Below the pieces are notes generated by a model. It was not told where the DNA came from. It worked only from the letters and a program-made list of their open reading frames with translations, and made no database searches. The translations under genes were made by a program, and so were the position numbers. Shown here piece by piece: positions 16,413 through 24,520 of a stretch of DNA of 64,000 bases. This DNA is from an uncultured Collinsella sp. GTDB lineage: Bacteria > Actinomycetota > Coriobacteriia > Coriobacteriales > Coriobacteriaceae. The stretch's first letter is position 1. The number at the start of each line of letters is the position of its first letter. Location: NCBI GenBank assembly GCA_900544115.1, contig UQTW01000001.1:62001-126000 (forward strand). The letters are read 5' to 3'.

Positions 16413-17294
16413 ATGATCAAAATCACCGTCCCAGCAACCAGCGCCAACCTAGGCATCGGCTACGACACCCTCGGCATGGCCGTCAGCCTCTACTCGCACT
16501 TCACCTTCGAGCGTACCGACAAGCTCACCATCACGGGCTGCCCCGAGGAGTTCCAAAACGAGAACAACCTGGTCTATGTGAGCTTTGTCGATGCTCTGGC
16601 CGCCTGGGGCGAGCAGGCCTTCCCCGTTGCCATCGACATCCAGACCGACGTGCCCGTCGCTCGCGGCTTGGGTTCCAGCTCCACCTGCGTCGTCGCTGGC
16701 ATCATGGCGGCCGCCGCGCTGACGGGCCACACCGTCGACCGTGCCGAGCTCGTCCGCATTGCCACCGAGGTCGAGGGCCATCCCGATAACGTCGCCCCTG
16801 CCATCCTGGGCGGTGCCGTTTGCTCCTTTACGCCGACTGATTCGCTCCCCCAGTGCCTGCGCTACGAGGTGAGCGATCGCTTGCGTTTTATTACCGTGAT
16901 TCCGCCCTACGAGGTGCATACGAGCGAGGCGCGCAAGGTTGTGCCGCAGGAGATTCCACTCTCCACCGCCGTATGGCAAATGGGCCGCATCGCCGGCATG
17001 ACGCGCGGCCTGGAGACCGGCGACCTTGACCTGATTGCCGCCGCCAACGACGACCGCATCCAGGAGCCCTATCGCCGCCGCCTGATTCCCGATTACAACG
17101 CCGTGCGCGACACCTGCCTTAATGGCGGCGCCAAGACCATCTGGATCAGTGGCTCCGGCTCGACCCTTATGGCTGTAACCGATGACACTATCGTAGCCAA
17201 GTTCCTGCAGGTCAAGCTGCGCGAGCAGTTCCCCAAATGCGACACGCACATTCTGACGTGCGACACCGAGGGCGCTCAAATCGAGTACCTGTAG
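16413..17294 (+). CDS. thrB: Homoserine kinase
   Basis: GHMP-family kinase making O-phosphohomoserine for ThrC. 293 residues. Residues 5-24 carry the N-terminal PATSANLGIGYDTLG motif, the ATP loop PVARGLGSSSTC is at 81-92, and the C-terminal motif ISGSGSTLMAV is present. The frame is open from 16341, but the ATG at 16413 follows a perfect AGGAGG and starts the canonical MIKITVPATSANLG. It lies downstream of thrC, separated by a terminator and a long inverted repeat that ends at the ribosome binding site, so translation or transcription may be modulated there. Its TAG begins the outer arm of the family 1 element that follows. Confidence 0.95.
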   Translation: MIKITVPATSANLGIGYDTLGMAVSLYSHFTFERTDKLTITGCPEEFQNENNLVYVSFVDALAAWGEQAFPVAIDIQTDVPVARGLGSSSTCVVAGIMAAAALTGHTVDRAELVRIATEVEGHPDNVAPAILGGAVCSFTPTDSLPQCLRYEVSDRLRFITVIPPYEVHTSEARKVVPQEIPLSTAVWQMGRIAGMTRGLETGDLDLIAAANDDRIQEPYRRRLIPDYNAVRDTCLNGGAKTIWISGSGSTLMAVTDDTIVAKFLQVKLREQFPKCDTHILTCDTEGAQIEYL

Positions 17295-17470
17295 ACATCG
17301 CTGGTTAATCCCTTCGGGCCGCCCAAGGGTATCCCCTTAAAAACGTCCTCGCACTTGAGGCCCGCTTATCCTGCTCCTTCGGAGCTACGGATAAGCGGGC
17401 CTCGTGCTGCGGAATGTTTTTAAGGGGATACCCTTGGGCGGCCCTACAGCAACGTGGTCGACGATGTCTA
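17292..17470 (-). repeat. Family 1 nested inverted repeat after thrB
   Basis: The outer stem TAGACATCG (17292-17300) / CGATGTCTA (17462-17470) includes the thrB stop codon. Perfect 29-bp arms follow (17316-17344 and 17416-17444), then CGTCCTCG (17344-17351) opposite TGCGGAAT (17408-17415), and a stem starting CAC / GTG with a CTTCG cap. Same sense-strand orientation relative to its upstream gene as the other copies. Confidence 0.85.
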
Positions 17471-17552
17471 TAGGAACCCACGCTTTGAAGGGGCACCGGG
17501 CTGATGGTTTGGCTTTTTATTGGTGGGGGCCCTTACTGGGATGGGACCCTTA

Positions 17553-18143
17553 CTAGAGGCAGGCCTCGGCGATGCGGCGCTTGAGTTCATCGATACCGGT
17601 GCCAGTCTGGGAGCTTGTGATGATTACGTTTTCGGCCGGGACGTTGAGCTGCTTTTTGATGGCTGCTGCCTGGCGGGCCTGCTGGGTGCGGCTGAGCTTG
17701 TCGGCTTTGGTGAGGCAGACGATAAAGTTGAACTCGTTGCCCTGCAGGTAGTCGATCATGTCATGATCGAGCTTGCTGGGGTCGTGACGAATGTCCACCA
17801 GCGAGACGACCAAGTTAAAGCTGCGCTCGGAGTCGAAAAAGTCGCCGATAAGCTCGGCCCAGCGGTCGCGCTCGGCCTTAGAACGACGGGCGAAACCATA
17901 GCCCGGCAGGTCGACGAAGTGCACGTCGTCGGCCTCGAAGAAATTGATGTTGCTTGTCTTGCCCGGTGTGCTCGAAACCTTGACCAGGTTCTTGCGGCCA
18001 AAGAGCTTGTTCATAATCGACGACTTGCCCACATTGGAGCGGCCGACAAAGCTCACTTCGGGGCAGGTGGACTCGGGAATCTGCGAAACCTTGCCGTAGC
18101 TGGCGACGAACTTGGCAAGCTGGTAGTTAATGGAATCGGCCAT
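17553..18143 (-). CDS. engB: Ribosome biogenesis GTP-binding protein EngB (YsxC/YihA)
   Basis: Essential GTPase assisting large ribosomal subunit assembly. 196 residues. G1 GRSNVGKSS (34-42), a switch I threonine in SSTPGKT, G3 VDLPGYGFA and G4 TKADKLS are all intact. A GTG at 18149 is in frame, but the AAGGAG at its position serves the ATG at 18143, which is chosen. Downstream, and convergent with it, lie thrB and a family 1 repeat. Confidence 0.95.
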   Translation of the reverse strand: MADSINYQLAKFVASYGKVSQIPESTCPEVSFVGRSNVGKSSIMNKLFGRKNLVKVSSTPGKTSNINFFEADDVHFVDLPGYGFARRSKAERDRWAELIGDFFDSERSFNLVVSLVDIRHDPSKLDHDMIDYLQGNEFNFIVCLTKADKLSRTQQARQAAAIKKQLNVPAENVIITSSQTGTGIDELKRRIAEACL

Positions 18144-18181
18144 GGACACTCCTTGGTCGTAGGTTCTTACAAAAGAGCGCG

Positions 18182-18922
18182 CTATTGCGCAGCGGCAATG
18201 CGGCGGACGATATCGAGCGTGATGTTACTTGCGACACGCGCGTACTCGAACAGATCGAACTCTCGGTCGCAAATTGCATCATACGCCTCGTCACAATTAT
18301 CGCTGATAGCGCGCAACACCAGGCAATCGACACCATTTTTGGTTGCGACATGGGCAATCGCCGCGCCCTCCATGCCGACACAATCGGCATGCGTCGCTTC
18401 GATAGCGTCGTTACGCATGGCGGCGCCCGTCACAAAGCGGTTACCCGTGGCAATCGTGCCGACCAGGAACTGTTTGGTGCCCTCGTTCGAAGCGACTGCA
18501 TTTGTCGAAGCGTCAACGAACCCACGCTCAGCAAGCACGTCGACGGCAATATCGACCAGCGCGGGCGTCGAACCAAACTCCTCAAGCCCCGGTGCGGACT
18601 CGGCGATAAGCGCGGTATCGGTATCCAGATAGCGTAGGCGTTTGCCAATGACCACGTCGTCGATATGGAGCTTGGGGTTCAAACCGCCCGCAATGCCCGA
18701 AAACACAACAGCCTGCGGAGCATACTTGCTAATGAGGTGCTGTGTTGCAGCGGCGGCGTTCACCGTGCCCATGCCCGCCGTTGTGGCGACAACTGTCAGG
18801 CCGTCGAGCTCGCCGCTCACAACGGTCAAGCCTGCCTCCCGTGCCTCGCAAACGTCGCTCAGCTCTTCCTTAATCTGCATGATCTCTTTTTCGAGCGCAC
18901 CGATAATCGCGATGGTAGCCAT
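18182..18922 (-). CDS. mtnN: 5'-methylthioadenosine/S-adenosylhomocysteine nucleosidase
   Basis: Cleaves the glycosidic bond of MTA and SAH, recycling by-products of methylation and polyamine synthesis. 246 residues. The N-terminal IIGALEKEI, VVFSGIAGGLNP, VGMEGAAIAHVA (purine/ribose site with the conserved Glu) and RAISDNCDE (catalytic Asp) are present. The frame opens at a TTG (18934), but GGGG six bases before the ATG at 18922 supports the later start. It lies 38 bases upstream of engB on the same strand, so it is probably co-transcribed. Confidence 0.95.
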   Translation of the reverse strand: MATIAIIGALEKEIMQIKEELSDVCEAREAGLTVVSGELDGLTVVATTAGMGTVNAAAATQHLISKYAPQAVVFSGIAGGLNPKLHIDDVVIGKRLRYLDTDTALIAESAPGLEEFGSTPALVDIAVDVLAERGFVDASTNAVASNEGTKQFLVGTIATGNRFVTGAAMRNDAIEATHADCVGMEGAAIAHVATKNGVDCLVLRAISDNCDEAYDAICDREFDLFEYARVASNITLDIVRRIAAAQ

Positions 18923-19000
18923 ACCATTCCCCAAACCTATACGAAATTCTCAACCACGGTATGGTACCAGCATTTTGTTTGACCTCGCCAAACGAACACG

Positions 19001-19135
19001 CTAAGCCAGTGCAGCTCGCGTATCAAACAGCGCCCTTGCAATCGCGGCCGTAACCTCACTCGAGCGGTCGCTCCACGGCATCGATGTCATGACGCTCATG
19101 ACATAGGTACGGCCATCGATGTCGATAGCAGGCAT
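19001..19135 (-). pseudogene. Possible C-terminal remnant of a serine hydrolase
   Basis: The 44 residues MPAIDIDGRTYVMSVMTSMP...AALA read like the last beta strand and helix of a beta-lactamase-like serine hydrolase. They are followed by a proper stop, but nothing upstream is homologous: the frame runs into the family 4 hairpin at 19240-19304. Weak evidence; it may be chance coding. Confidence 0.3.
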
Positions 19136-19239
19136 TTCTTTCCAAAGATATTCAGTCGCGTTTGAGGTGTCTCTAAACAATAAACAGGCGCTTCTATGCA
19201 AAAACACCGATTCCGTTGCGCATCTTTGCCCAAAACGCA

Positions 19240-19304
19240 GTTGCGGTGAAATAGTTCCTGTTTGGGCGGCATAAGCCGAAAAACAAGAACTATTCCACCG
19301 CAAC
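19240..19304. repeat. Family 4 hairpin, second copy
   Basis: Arms 19240-19263 and 19281-19304 share the outer GTTGCGGTG / CACCGCAAC with the copy at 4543 but have a different inner stem (ATAGTTC / GAACTAT where the first copy has GGACTGTTT / AAACAGTCC). Conserved outer and covarying inner stems support a real structure. Confidence 0.65.
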
Positions 19305-19341
19305 TTGACGGGGCTCCTTAGCAATCAACTAGGTGCCCGGG

Positions 19342-19374
19342 GGCACTCATTTAAGTCTGTCCCCAATGAGTGCC
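19342..19374. terminator. Hairpin abutting the pflA stop
   Basis: GGCACTCATT (19342-19351) and AATGAGTGCC (19365-19374) form a perfect 10-bp stem whose loop contains CTGTCCCC, a loop word also seen in family 2. One base separates it from the stop codon of pflA (19376-19378). Probably the 3' end of the pflA transcript, though no T-run is present. Confidence 0.5.
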
Positions 19375-19375
19375 G

Positions 19376-20194
19376 CTAGCCGATGGCGTTTTTGAGTTCG
19401 GCGCGGCGCTTTTTCATGCCGGCCATGACGGCGTTGCGCAGCTCGGGCATGCGCGCGGTATCCATCTGGGGCACGCCCTCGAGCTTATAGGGAATACCCA
19501 GTTGCTCGTACTTGACGACACCCATCGTGTGATACGGCAGCATTTCCAGGCCCACCACGTTGTGCCATGGAGCGATCAGGCGACCGAGCTTCTCGCATTC
19601 CTCCGCCGTGTCGGTGATACCCGGCACCACCACATGGCGAATAACAACCTTAATCTTGCGATGGGCAAGCTCATCGCCAAACGCCAGGATGCGCGCAGGA
19701 TCGCAGCCGGTCAGCTTTTTATGCTCAACCGGATCGGCATGCTTGATGTCGAGCAGCACCATATCGGTCTCGTTGAGAACAGCATCGAACTTCTCCGGAT
19801 GCTTGGGGTCAAATGCATAGCCACAGCTATCTAGGCAGGTATGTACACGGCCATCGGGGTTGTTGTGCATTGCACGGAACAGGTCGGCCAAAAACTCGGG
19901 CTGCAGGAGCGGCTCGCCACCGGACACCGTAATGCCACCGCTGCGATAGAACTCGTGGTTACTCTGGAACTCATCCATCAGGTGCTCGACGGTCACCATG
20001 GTGCCGCCGTTGACCGACCAGGTATCGGGATTGTGGCAATACGCGCAGCGCATGGGACAGCCCTGAACAAACACCACAAAGCGGATGCCGGGTCCGTCGA
20101 CCGTTCCCATCGTCTCGATCGAATGCACGCGGCCAAGGGCAAACGCAGAGTCCTCGGGACGAGCGTCCACACCCTCAAGCGTCATTTCTGCCAT
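19376..20194 (-). CDS. pflA: Pyruvate formate-lyase activating enzyme (radical SAM)
   Basis: Installs the glycyl radical on pyruvate formate-lyase using S-adenosylmethionine and a [4Fe-4S] cluster. 272 residues. The cluster motif CPMRCAYC has Cys46, Cys50 and Cys53; GGITVSGGEPLLQ is the SAM-binding GGE region. The frame is open to 20224 through a TTG, but the ATG at 20194, eight bases after an AAGG, begins MAEMTLEGVD and gives the usual length. It lies downstream of the split pyruvate formate-lyase genes on the same strand with a DegV gene between, so its partner is clear. Confidence 0.95.
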   Translation of the reverse strand: MAEMTLEGVDARPEDSAFALGRVHSIETMGTVDGPGIRFVVFVQGCPMRCAYCHNPDTWSVNGGTMVTVEHLMDEFQSNHEFYRSGGITVSGGEPLLQPEFLADLFRAMHNNPDGRVHTCLDSCGYAFDPKHPEKFDAVLNETDMVLLDIKHADPVEHKKLTGCDPARILAFGDELAHRKIKVVIRHVVVPGITDTAEECEKLGRLIAPWHNVVGLEMLPYHTMGVVKYEQLGIPYKLEGVPQMDTARMPELRNAVMAGMKKRRAELKNAIG

Positions 20195-20368
20195 TCGCGC
20201 TACCTTGCCTCTCCTTGGATGCAACCAATTAAAATGCCAGAGTCATTCTAGCCCATGCGTTTGCGTTTAAACGCCTCGGACTAGAACGGCACGTTTTAAT
20301 CTATCCCCCATCACCAAGGCTGGGGGCTACGTCGAGATGTCAGGCTGGAGAACGCTCGCCTGCGGCCT

Positions 20369-21223
20369 TTACGCCTTAAGCGTGAGCACCGCACCGAAGG
20401 CGGTCGGGCCGCAGTGGCTCGAGATGACGCCGCCGACCTGAGTCCAGGTAACGTCCTTAAAGCCCAGGTCGTGCGCATAGACTTCCATATCGTCGCGCAG
20501 CTCCTCGGAAAGGCCCACTGAATACGCCAAACCAATGTGCGAGTAATCAATATCGCCCTTCGCAACCATGTGGTCAATAAAGGCACGGGCACATTTGAGC
20601 ATAGAGCCGCGGAGCTTCTTGGTCGCCACGAATTTGCCACCCGTTACCTCAATGCAGGGCTTAATCTTGAGCAGATGGGCGCCAAGAAACGCGACGTTGG
20701 ACAAGCGACCGCCCGCCTTAAGGAAGGCAAGGTCCGTAGGAACAAAGCCCAGCAGCACGCGGTCCATGACGGAGTTTGTAAATGCAAAGATCTCGTCGAC
20801 GGTGGCATCGGGGTGAGCCTCGATGTATTTGGCAGTCTCGACGACAACGAGCGACTGGCCCACCGAGACAAAGCGCGTGTCCATGGAGAACACGTAGTCG
20901 CGCCCCTGGGCCGCAATCTTAGAGGACTGATGCGAACAGGTCGTGGCCTCGGAATATGCAAGATGCAAAATAGTCGCGTCGGGTTGCTCGGCATGGATGC
21001 GGTCGTACACATGCGCAAAATCCGCCGGCGAGCAACCGCTGGTCTTGGGCATCACACCAAACTCGTTGCAGCGCGAGTAAATCTCAAGCGGGTCGATCGA
21101 TCCGTCTTCGACGGTCTCGTCACCAATCGTGACATGCATGGGCACGCGCACGATGCCATAGCGCTCGCAGAGCTCCGGCGTCACATCCGAACCAGACTCA
21201 ACCACGATTACGTACTTGCCCAT
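20369..21223 (-). CDS. DegV family fatty acid-binding protein
   Basis: 284 residues, standard for DegV proteins (FakB-like), which hold a fatty acid for phosphorylation by FakA. YVIVVESGSDVTPE at the N-terminus, TSGCSPADF (the TSQPS-type loop) and LHLAYSEATTCSHQSS (the LSSxLSGTYQS-type loop) are recognisable but divergent. It ends with GGVISSHCGPTAFGAV, where the family usually has a single conserved His near GPG. An ATG at 21229 is also in frame and close to the 21223 start; neither has a strong ribosome binding site. No fakA lies nearby, and the link to its pyruvate formate-lyase neighbours is unclear. Confidence 0.88.
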   Translation of the reverse strand: MGKYVIVVESGSDVTPELCERYGIVRVPMHVTIGDETVEDGSIDPLEIYSRCNEFGVMPKTSGCSPADFAHVYDRIHAEQPDATILHLAYSEATTCSHQSSKIAAQGRDYVFSMDTRFVSVGQSLVVVETAKYIEAHPDATVDEIFAFTNSVMDRVLLGFVPTDLAFLKAGGRLSNVAFLGAHLLKIKPCIEVTGGKFVATKKLRGSMLKCARAFIDHMVAKGDIDYSHIGLAYSVGLSEELRDDMEVYAHDLGFKDVTWTQVGGVISSHCGPTAFGAVLTLKA

Positions 21224-21412
21224 TATCATCACAACCCATCTCGACGTTGGCTTTTGAATATGTGACGCACGTCCGCCGTCCTGCTGCAGAACGGCCTCCA
21301 AGCGCCAAAGAGACGCCGCCCCTTGCACACAACAAAGGACAGCGTCTCCCTGGAAAACTCCGTGCTTATCTGAGATTCTACACGGTTTATTAAGGAGTGT
21401 TACTTATTCCGC

Positions 21413-21442
21413 AAACGGTAGCTATACGCGATAAACGGTAGC
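21413..21442. promoter_or_regulatory. Direct repeats AAACGGTAGC, 20 bases apart
   Basis: AAACGGTAGC occurs at 21413-21422 and 21433-21442, exactly two helical turns apart, between the DegV gene and the glycyl-radical gene. The CGGTAGC core is also present in the two candidate XRE sites at 3438 and 3491. A binding site is plausible; the protein is unknown. Confidence 0.3.
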
Positions 21443-21484
21443 AAGCAAGAATCCAGAACGCTCAACCCATTAGGAGAGTTCCGC

Positions 21485-21664
21485 CTAAAGGGTAACTACA
21501 CAGGACCCCGCCGGGGCTGTTTGGGCTACCTCCCAAAATATTCCGCAGGACGCAAGAAGCCCTCGCCGCACGAAGTGCGCAGCGAGGGCTTCTTGCATGT
21601 CCGAGGACGTTTTGGGAGGTAGCCCAAACAGCCCCAGCGATCCTGCGGGAGTTAAACCCCTTTA
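21485..21664 (+). repeat. Family 1 nested inverted repeat after the glycyl-radical gene
   Basis: Perfect 26-bp arms (21513-21538 and 21610-21635) enclose TATTCCGCA and CGAGGACG, then GGAC / GTCC and a long GC stem capped by CACGAAGTG. An outer imperfect stem pairs CTAAAGGG (from 21485) with CCCTTTAG (to about 21665), which contains the TAA of the upstream gene. Antisense to that gene, as in the other copies. Confidence 0.85.
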
Positions 21665-21913
21665 GAACTTGTTGTGGAAGGTACGCGAAATGACCTCGTC
21701 CTGCTGCTCCTTGGTGAGCGTGTGGAAGTTCACGGCGTAGCCGGAAACGCGAATGGTCAGCTGCGGGTACTTCTCGGGGTGAGCCTGAGCGTCGAGCAGC
21801 GTCTCACGGTTGAAGACGTTGATGTTCAGGTGGTGGCCACCCTTCTCGGCGTAAGCGTCGAGCATGTGGACCAGGTTATCGGCCTGAGTCTCGGAAACTT
21901 CAGAAACCTTCAT
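21662..21913 (-). CDS. Stand-alone glycyl-radical domain of pyruvate formate-lyase
   Basis: 83 residues corresponding to the C-terminal domain of pyruvate formate-lyase. YPQLTIRVSGYAVNF holds the glycyl-radical site, Gly58. HHLNINVFNRETLLDAQAHPEKYP matches the end of E. coli PflB almost residue for residue. The preceding gene (21999-24050) ends just before this domain, so the two together make a normal 766-residue enzyme. It has its own AAGGAG ribosome binding site and ATG at 21913, so this is not a sequencing frameshift. It resembles GrcA/YfiD, which replaces a damaged radical domain, but here it would be the only source. Two hairpins lie in the 85-base gap upstream. Confidence 0.93.
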   Translation of the reverse strand: MKVSEVSETQADNLVHMLDAYAEKGGHHLNINVFNRETLLDAQAHPEKYPQLTIRVSGYAVNFHTLTKEQQDEVISRTFHNKF

Positions 21914-21936
21914 AATGTGTCTCCTTCGATTGATAG

Positions 21937-21996
21937 GCGCCGGCCGAAACCGGCGCGCTAATCAGTAATCGTTATTGTTAGTATAGCACTAACAAT
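21937..21996 (-). terminator. Two hairpins between pflB and the radical-domain gene
   Basis: ATTGTTAGT (21974-21982) / ACTAACAAT (21988-21996) begins two bases after the pflB stop. GCGCCGG (21937-21943) / CCGGCGC (21950-21956) follows, about ten bases before the AAGGAG of the next gene. They could partially terminate or protect mRNA ends and so set the ratio of the two subunits; no T-run follows the GC stem. Confidence 0.45.
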
Positions 21997-21998
21997 AG

Positions 21999-24050
21999 TT
22001 ACTCGCCCAGCTGATCAAGGTCGATATCACCAAAGAACACCTGGTCCTCCTTGCCGAGCGCGCCCGGGATGATGGAGAAGGTGTTGGAGATGCCGTCCTG
22101 AGCATCGCGGAACGGGAGCTTGGAAACCGAAGACAGCGAAGCGATGGCGCCGTGGCTATCGCGCTTGTGCATGGGGTTAGCACCCGGGGCGAAGGGCTGG
22201 CCAGCCTTGCGGCCATCAGGCGTAGAACCGGTCTTCTTGCCGTACACGACGTTGGAGGTGATGGTCAGAACCGAGGTCGTGGGCACGGAGTTGCGGTAGG
22301 TGTCGTTCATGCGGATGTACTCCATGAACTGGTGCACAACGTCGTGAGCGATCTGGTCGACGCGGTCGTCGTCGTTACCGTACTTGGGGAACTCGCCCTC
22401 GGTCTCGAAGTCGACAATGATGCCGTTCTCGTCGCGGACGGGGTGGACCTTGGCGTACTTGATGGCGGACAGGGAGTCAGCCACGACGGAAAGGCCAGCA
22501 ATGCCCGTAGCGAACCAGCGGTGCACGTGCTTGTCGTGCAGAGCCATCTGGATGCGCTCGTAGCAATACTTGTCGTGCATGTAGTGGATGATGTTCAGCG
22601 AGTTGACGTACACGCCAGCGAGCCACTTCATCATGTCGTTGTACTTGGCCACAACGTCGTCGTAATCGAGCGTATCGCCCTCGACGGCGCGATACTTGGG
22701 GCCGACCTGCTTCTTGGAGACCTCGTCAACACCGCCGTTGAGTGCGTACAGCAGGCACTTGGCCAGGTTGGCGCGGGCGCCGAAGAACTGCATCTCCTTG
22801 CCGATGCGCATGGAGGACACGCAGCAGGCAATGCCGTAGTCGTCGCCGTGGTAGACGCGCATGAGGTCGTCGTTCTCGTACTGAATCGAGGAGCTGGCGA
22901 CAGAAGTCTTGGCGCAGAACTTCTTGAAGTTCTCGGGCAGACGGGTCGACCACAGAACGGTCATGTTGGGCTCGGGGCTGGTGCCCATGTTCTCGAGCGT
23001 GTGCAGGTAGCGGTAGCTCATCTTGGTAACGAGCGTACGGCCGTCAACACCCATGCCGCCGATGGACTCGGTGACCCACTGCGGATCGCCGGTAAACAGG
23101 GCCTGGTACTCGGGGGTACGGGCAAACTTGACCATGCGGAGCTTCATGATGAAGTGATCCACGAACTCCTGGATCTGCTCCTCGGTGAAGGTACCGTTGG
23201 CAAGGTCGCGCTCAGCGTAGATGTCGATGAACGTGGAGGTACGGCCGATGGACATAGCGGCGCCGTTCTGCTCCTTGACGGAAGCGAGGTAGGCGAAGTA
23301 CATCCACTGGATGGCCTCCTGCGTGTTGGTAGCAGGGTTGGAAATGTCGAAACCATAGGTCTCGGCCATCATCTTGAGCTCGCCGAGGGCGCGGATCTGC
23401 TCCTGCAGCTCCTCACGATCGCGGATGTTGTCGGCGGTCATGACCGTCGGGGTGGAAGCCTTCTGGGCCTCCTTGTCCTTGATCAGGTAGTCGACGCCGT
23501 ACAGGGCAACACGACGGTAGTCGCCGATGATGCGGCCGCGGCCATAGCCATCGGGCAGACCGGTGATGATGTGGGCCGAGCGGCAGGCGCGCATCTCGGG
23601 GGTGTAAACATCGAAGACGCCAGCGTTGTGGGTCTTGCGCTCGAAGGTGTAGCGCTCGACAACGTTCTCGTCGACCTTATAGCCGTGCTGGCTGGCAGCC
23701 TGGCAAGCGATGCGGATACCGCCGTTGACGTGCAGCGCGCGCTTGAGCGGCTTGTCGGTCTGGAGGCCGACGATGGTCTCCTTGTCGCGATGGGCGTTAT
23801 CGATGTAGCCAGCGGGGTGGCTCACGATACCCGTGACGGTCTTGGTGTCCATATCGAGGACGCCGCCCTGCTCGCGCTCCTTGAGCAGCAGGTCGAGAAC
23901 CTCGCCCCACAGCTCCTTGGTACGCTCGGTCGGGCCGGCGAGGAACGACTCGTCGCCCTCGTAGGGGGTGTAGTTCTTCTGGATGAAGTCTCGGACGTCA
24001 ACCTCTCCCGTCCAGATGCCTTCCTTGAAGCCTTCCCATGCCTCCTGCAT
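21999..24050 (-). CDS. pflB: Pyruvate formate-lyase catalytic core lacking the radical domain
   Basis: Converts pyruvate and CoA to acetyl-CoA and formate in anaerobic fermentation; cytosolic. 683 residues against about 760 in E. coli. The catalytic pair Cys409-Cys410 lies in DDYGIACCVSSM, and conserved GLPDGYGRGRIIGDYRR, FGYSYE-type and GRKAGQPFAPGANPMHKRDSHG segments are present. The protein stops after DQVFFGDIDLDQLGE, just before the region that would hold the radical glycine. That domain is encoded by the next gene. Start ATG at 24050 after GGAG (spacing about 12). Strongly biased codon use suggests high expression. Confidence 0.95.
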   Translation of the reverse strand: MQEAWEGFKEGIWTGEVDVRDFIQKNYTPYEGDESFLAGPTERTKELWGEVLDLLLKEREQGGVLDMDTKTVTGIVSHPAGYIDNAHRDKETIVGLQTDKPLKRALHVNGGIRIACQAASQHGYKVDENVVERYTFERKTHNAGVFDVYTPEMRACRSAHIITGLPDGYGRGRIIGDYRRVALYGVDYLIKDKEAQKASTPTVMTADNIRDREELQEQIRALGELKMMAETYGFDISNPATNTQEAIQWMYFAYLASVKEQNGAAMSIGRTSTFIDIYAERDLANGTFTEEQIQEFVDHFIMKLRMVKFARTPEYQALFTGDPQWVTESIGGMGVDGRTLVTKMSYRYLHTLENMGTSPEPNMTVLWSTRLPENFKKFCAKTSVASSSIQYENDDLMRVYHGDDYGIACCVSSMRIGKEMQFFGARANLAKCLLYALNGGVDEVSKKQVGPKYRAVEGDTLDYDDVVAKYNDMMKWLAGVYVNSLNIIHYMHDKYCYERIQMALHDKHVHRWFATGIAGLSVVADSLSAIKYAKVHPVRDENGIIVDFETEGEFPKYGNDDDRVDQIAHDVVHQFMEYIRMNDTYRNSVPTTSVLTITSNVVYGKKTGSTPDGRKAGQPFAPGANPMHKRDSHGAIASLSSVSKLPFRDAQDGISNTFSIIPGALGKEDQVFFGDIDLDQLGE

Positions 24051-24520
24051 TGTGTAACCACGCTCCTAGTTACGTGTAATGCGGCGCTCTCTCACACCGC
24101 TGCTTATTGAATTCTTGAATTATCGGCTTGCACTACCGGCTTCTTCCGTTCTTCACCACACGTTGGTACAGGGAAAAACGTTTGTCCACCTTGGAACTGC
24201 AACCCAAAACCCAAGATTTCACCCGTTTGAGAAGGATAACATAGCCACCCCCTTCATCAGGGCTGTTATATGTTTCTTTTTTTATACCATTAGGGCGTTT
24301 TTAACAAATCCGCAGGAAATGCGAGCGCGAACAACTACCGTTCACCGATTTGTTTGGTATTTTTCCTTGCCTTTGTACGACGTTCACTCTAGCTGTTATG
24401 CCAGTTTTAGCGGGGTAAAGTGCCTCAGAGACCCCACAGAAACTGCAGGACGGCCACGGGATTTCCCCCGGGGCCGCCCTGTGGCATGGCTAGTTATTTA
24501 GCTTTGATTGTCGCTTGGCA
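24051..24520 (-). other. Intergenic region: pflB promoter side and kdgT 3' hairpin
   Basis: This 470-base gap is notably AT-richer between 24100 and 24400 than its surroundings, as expected for the promoter and leader of a highly expressed gene. No convincing Rex or FNR palindrome was found by eye. A 140-codon plus-strand frame lacks a ribosome binding site and family resemblance. At 24427-24486 a long GC-rich imperfect hairpin with CCACAGGG and GGCCGTCC arms lies after the permease stop and may end that transcript. Confidence 0.4.

Noticed and set aside
22152..24110. 652-codon plus-strand frame
   Set aside because: Shadow of pflB; Val/Leu/Gly-rich translation with no motif, caused by biased codon use of the real gene on the other strand.
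24079..24501. 140-codon plus-strand frame in the pflB upstream region
   Set aside because: No ribosome binding site, low-complexity composition, and overlap with the presumed promoter and a hairpin.
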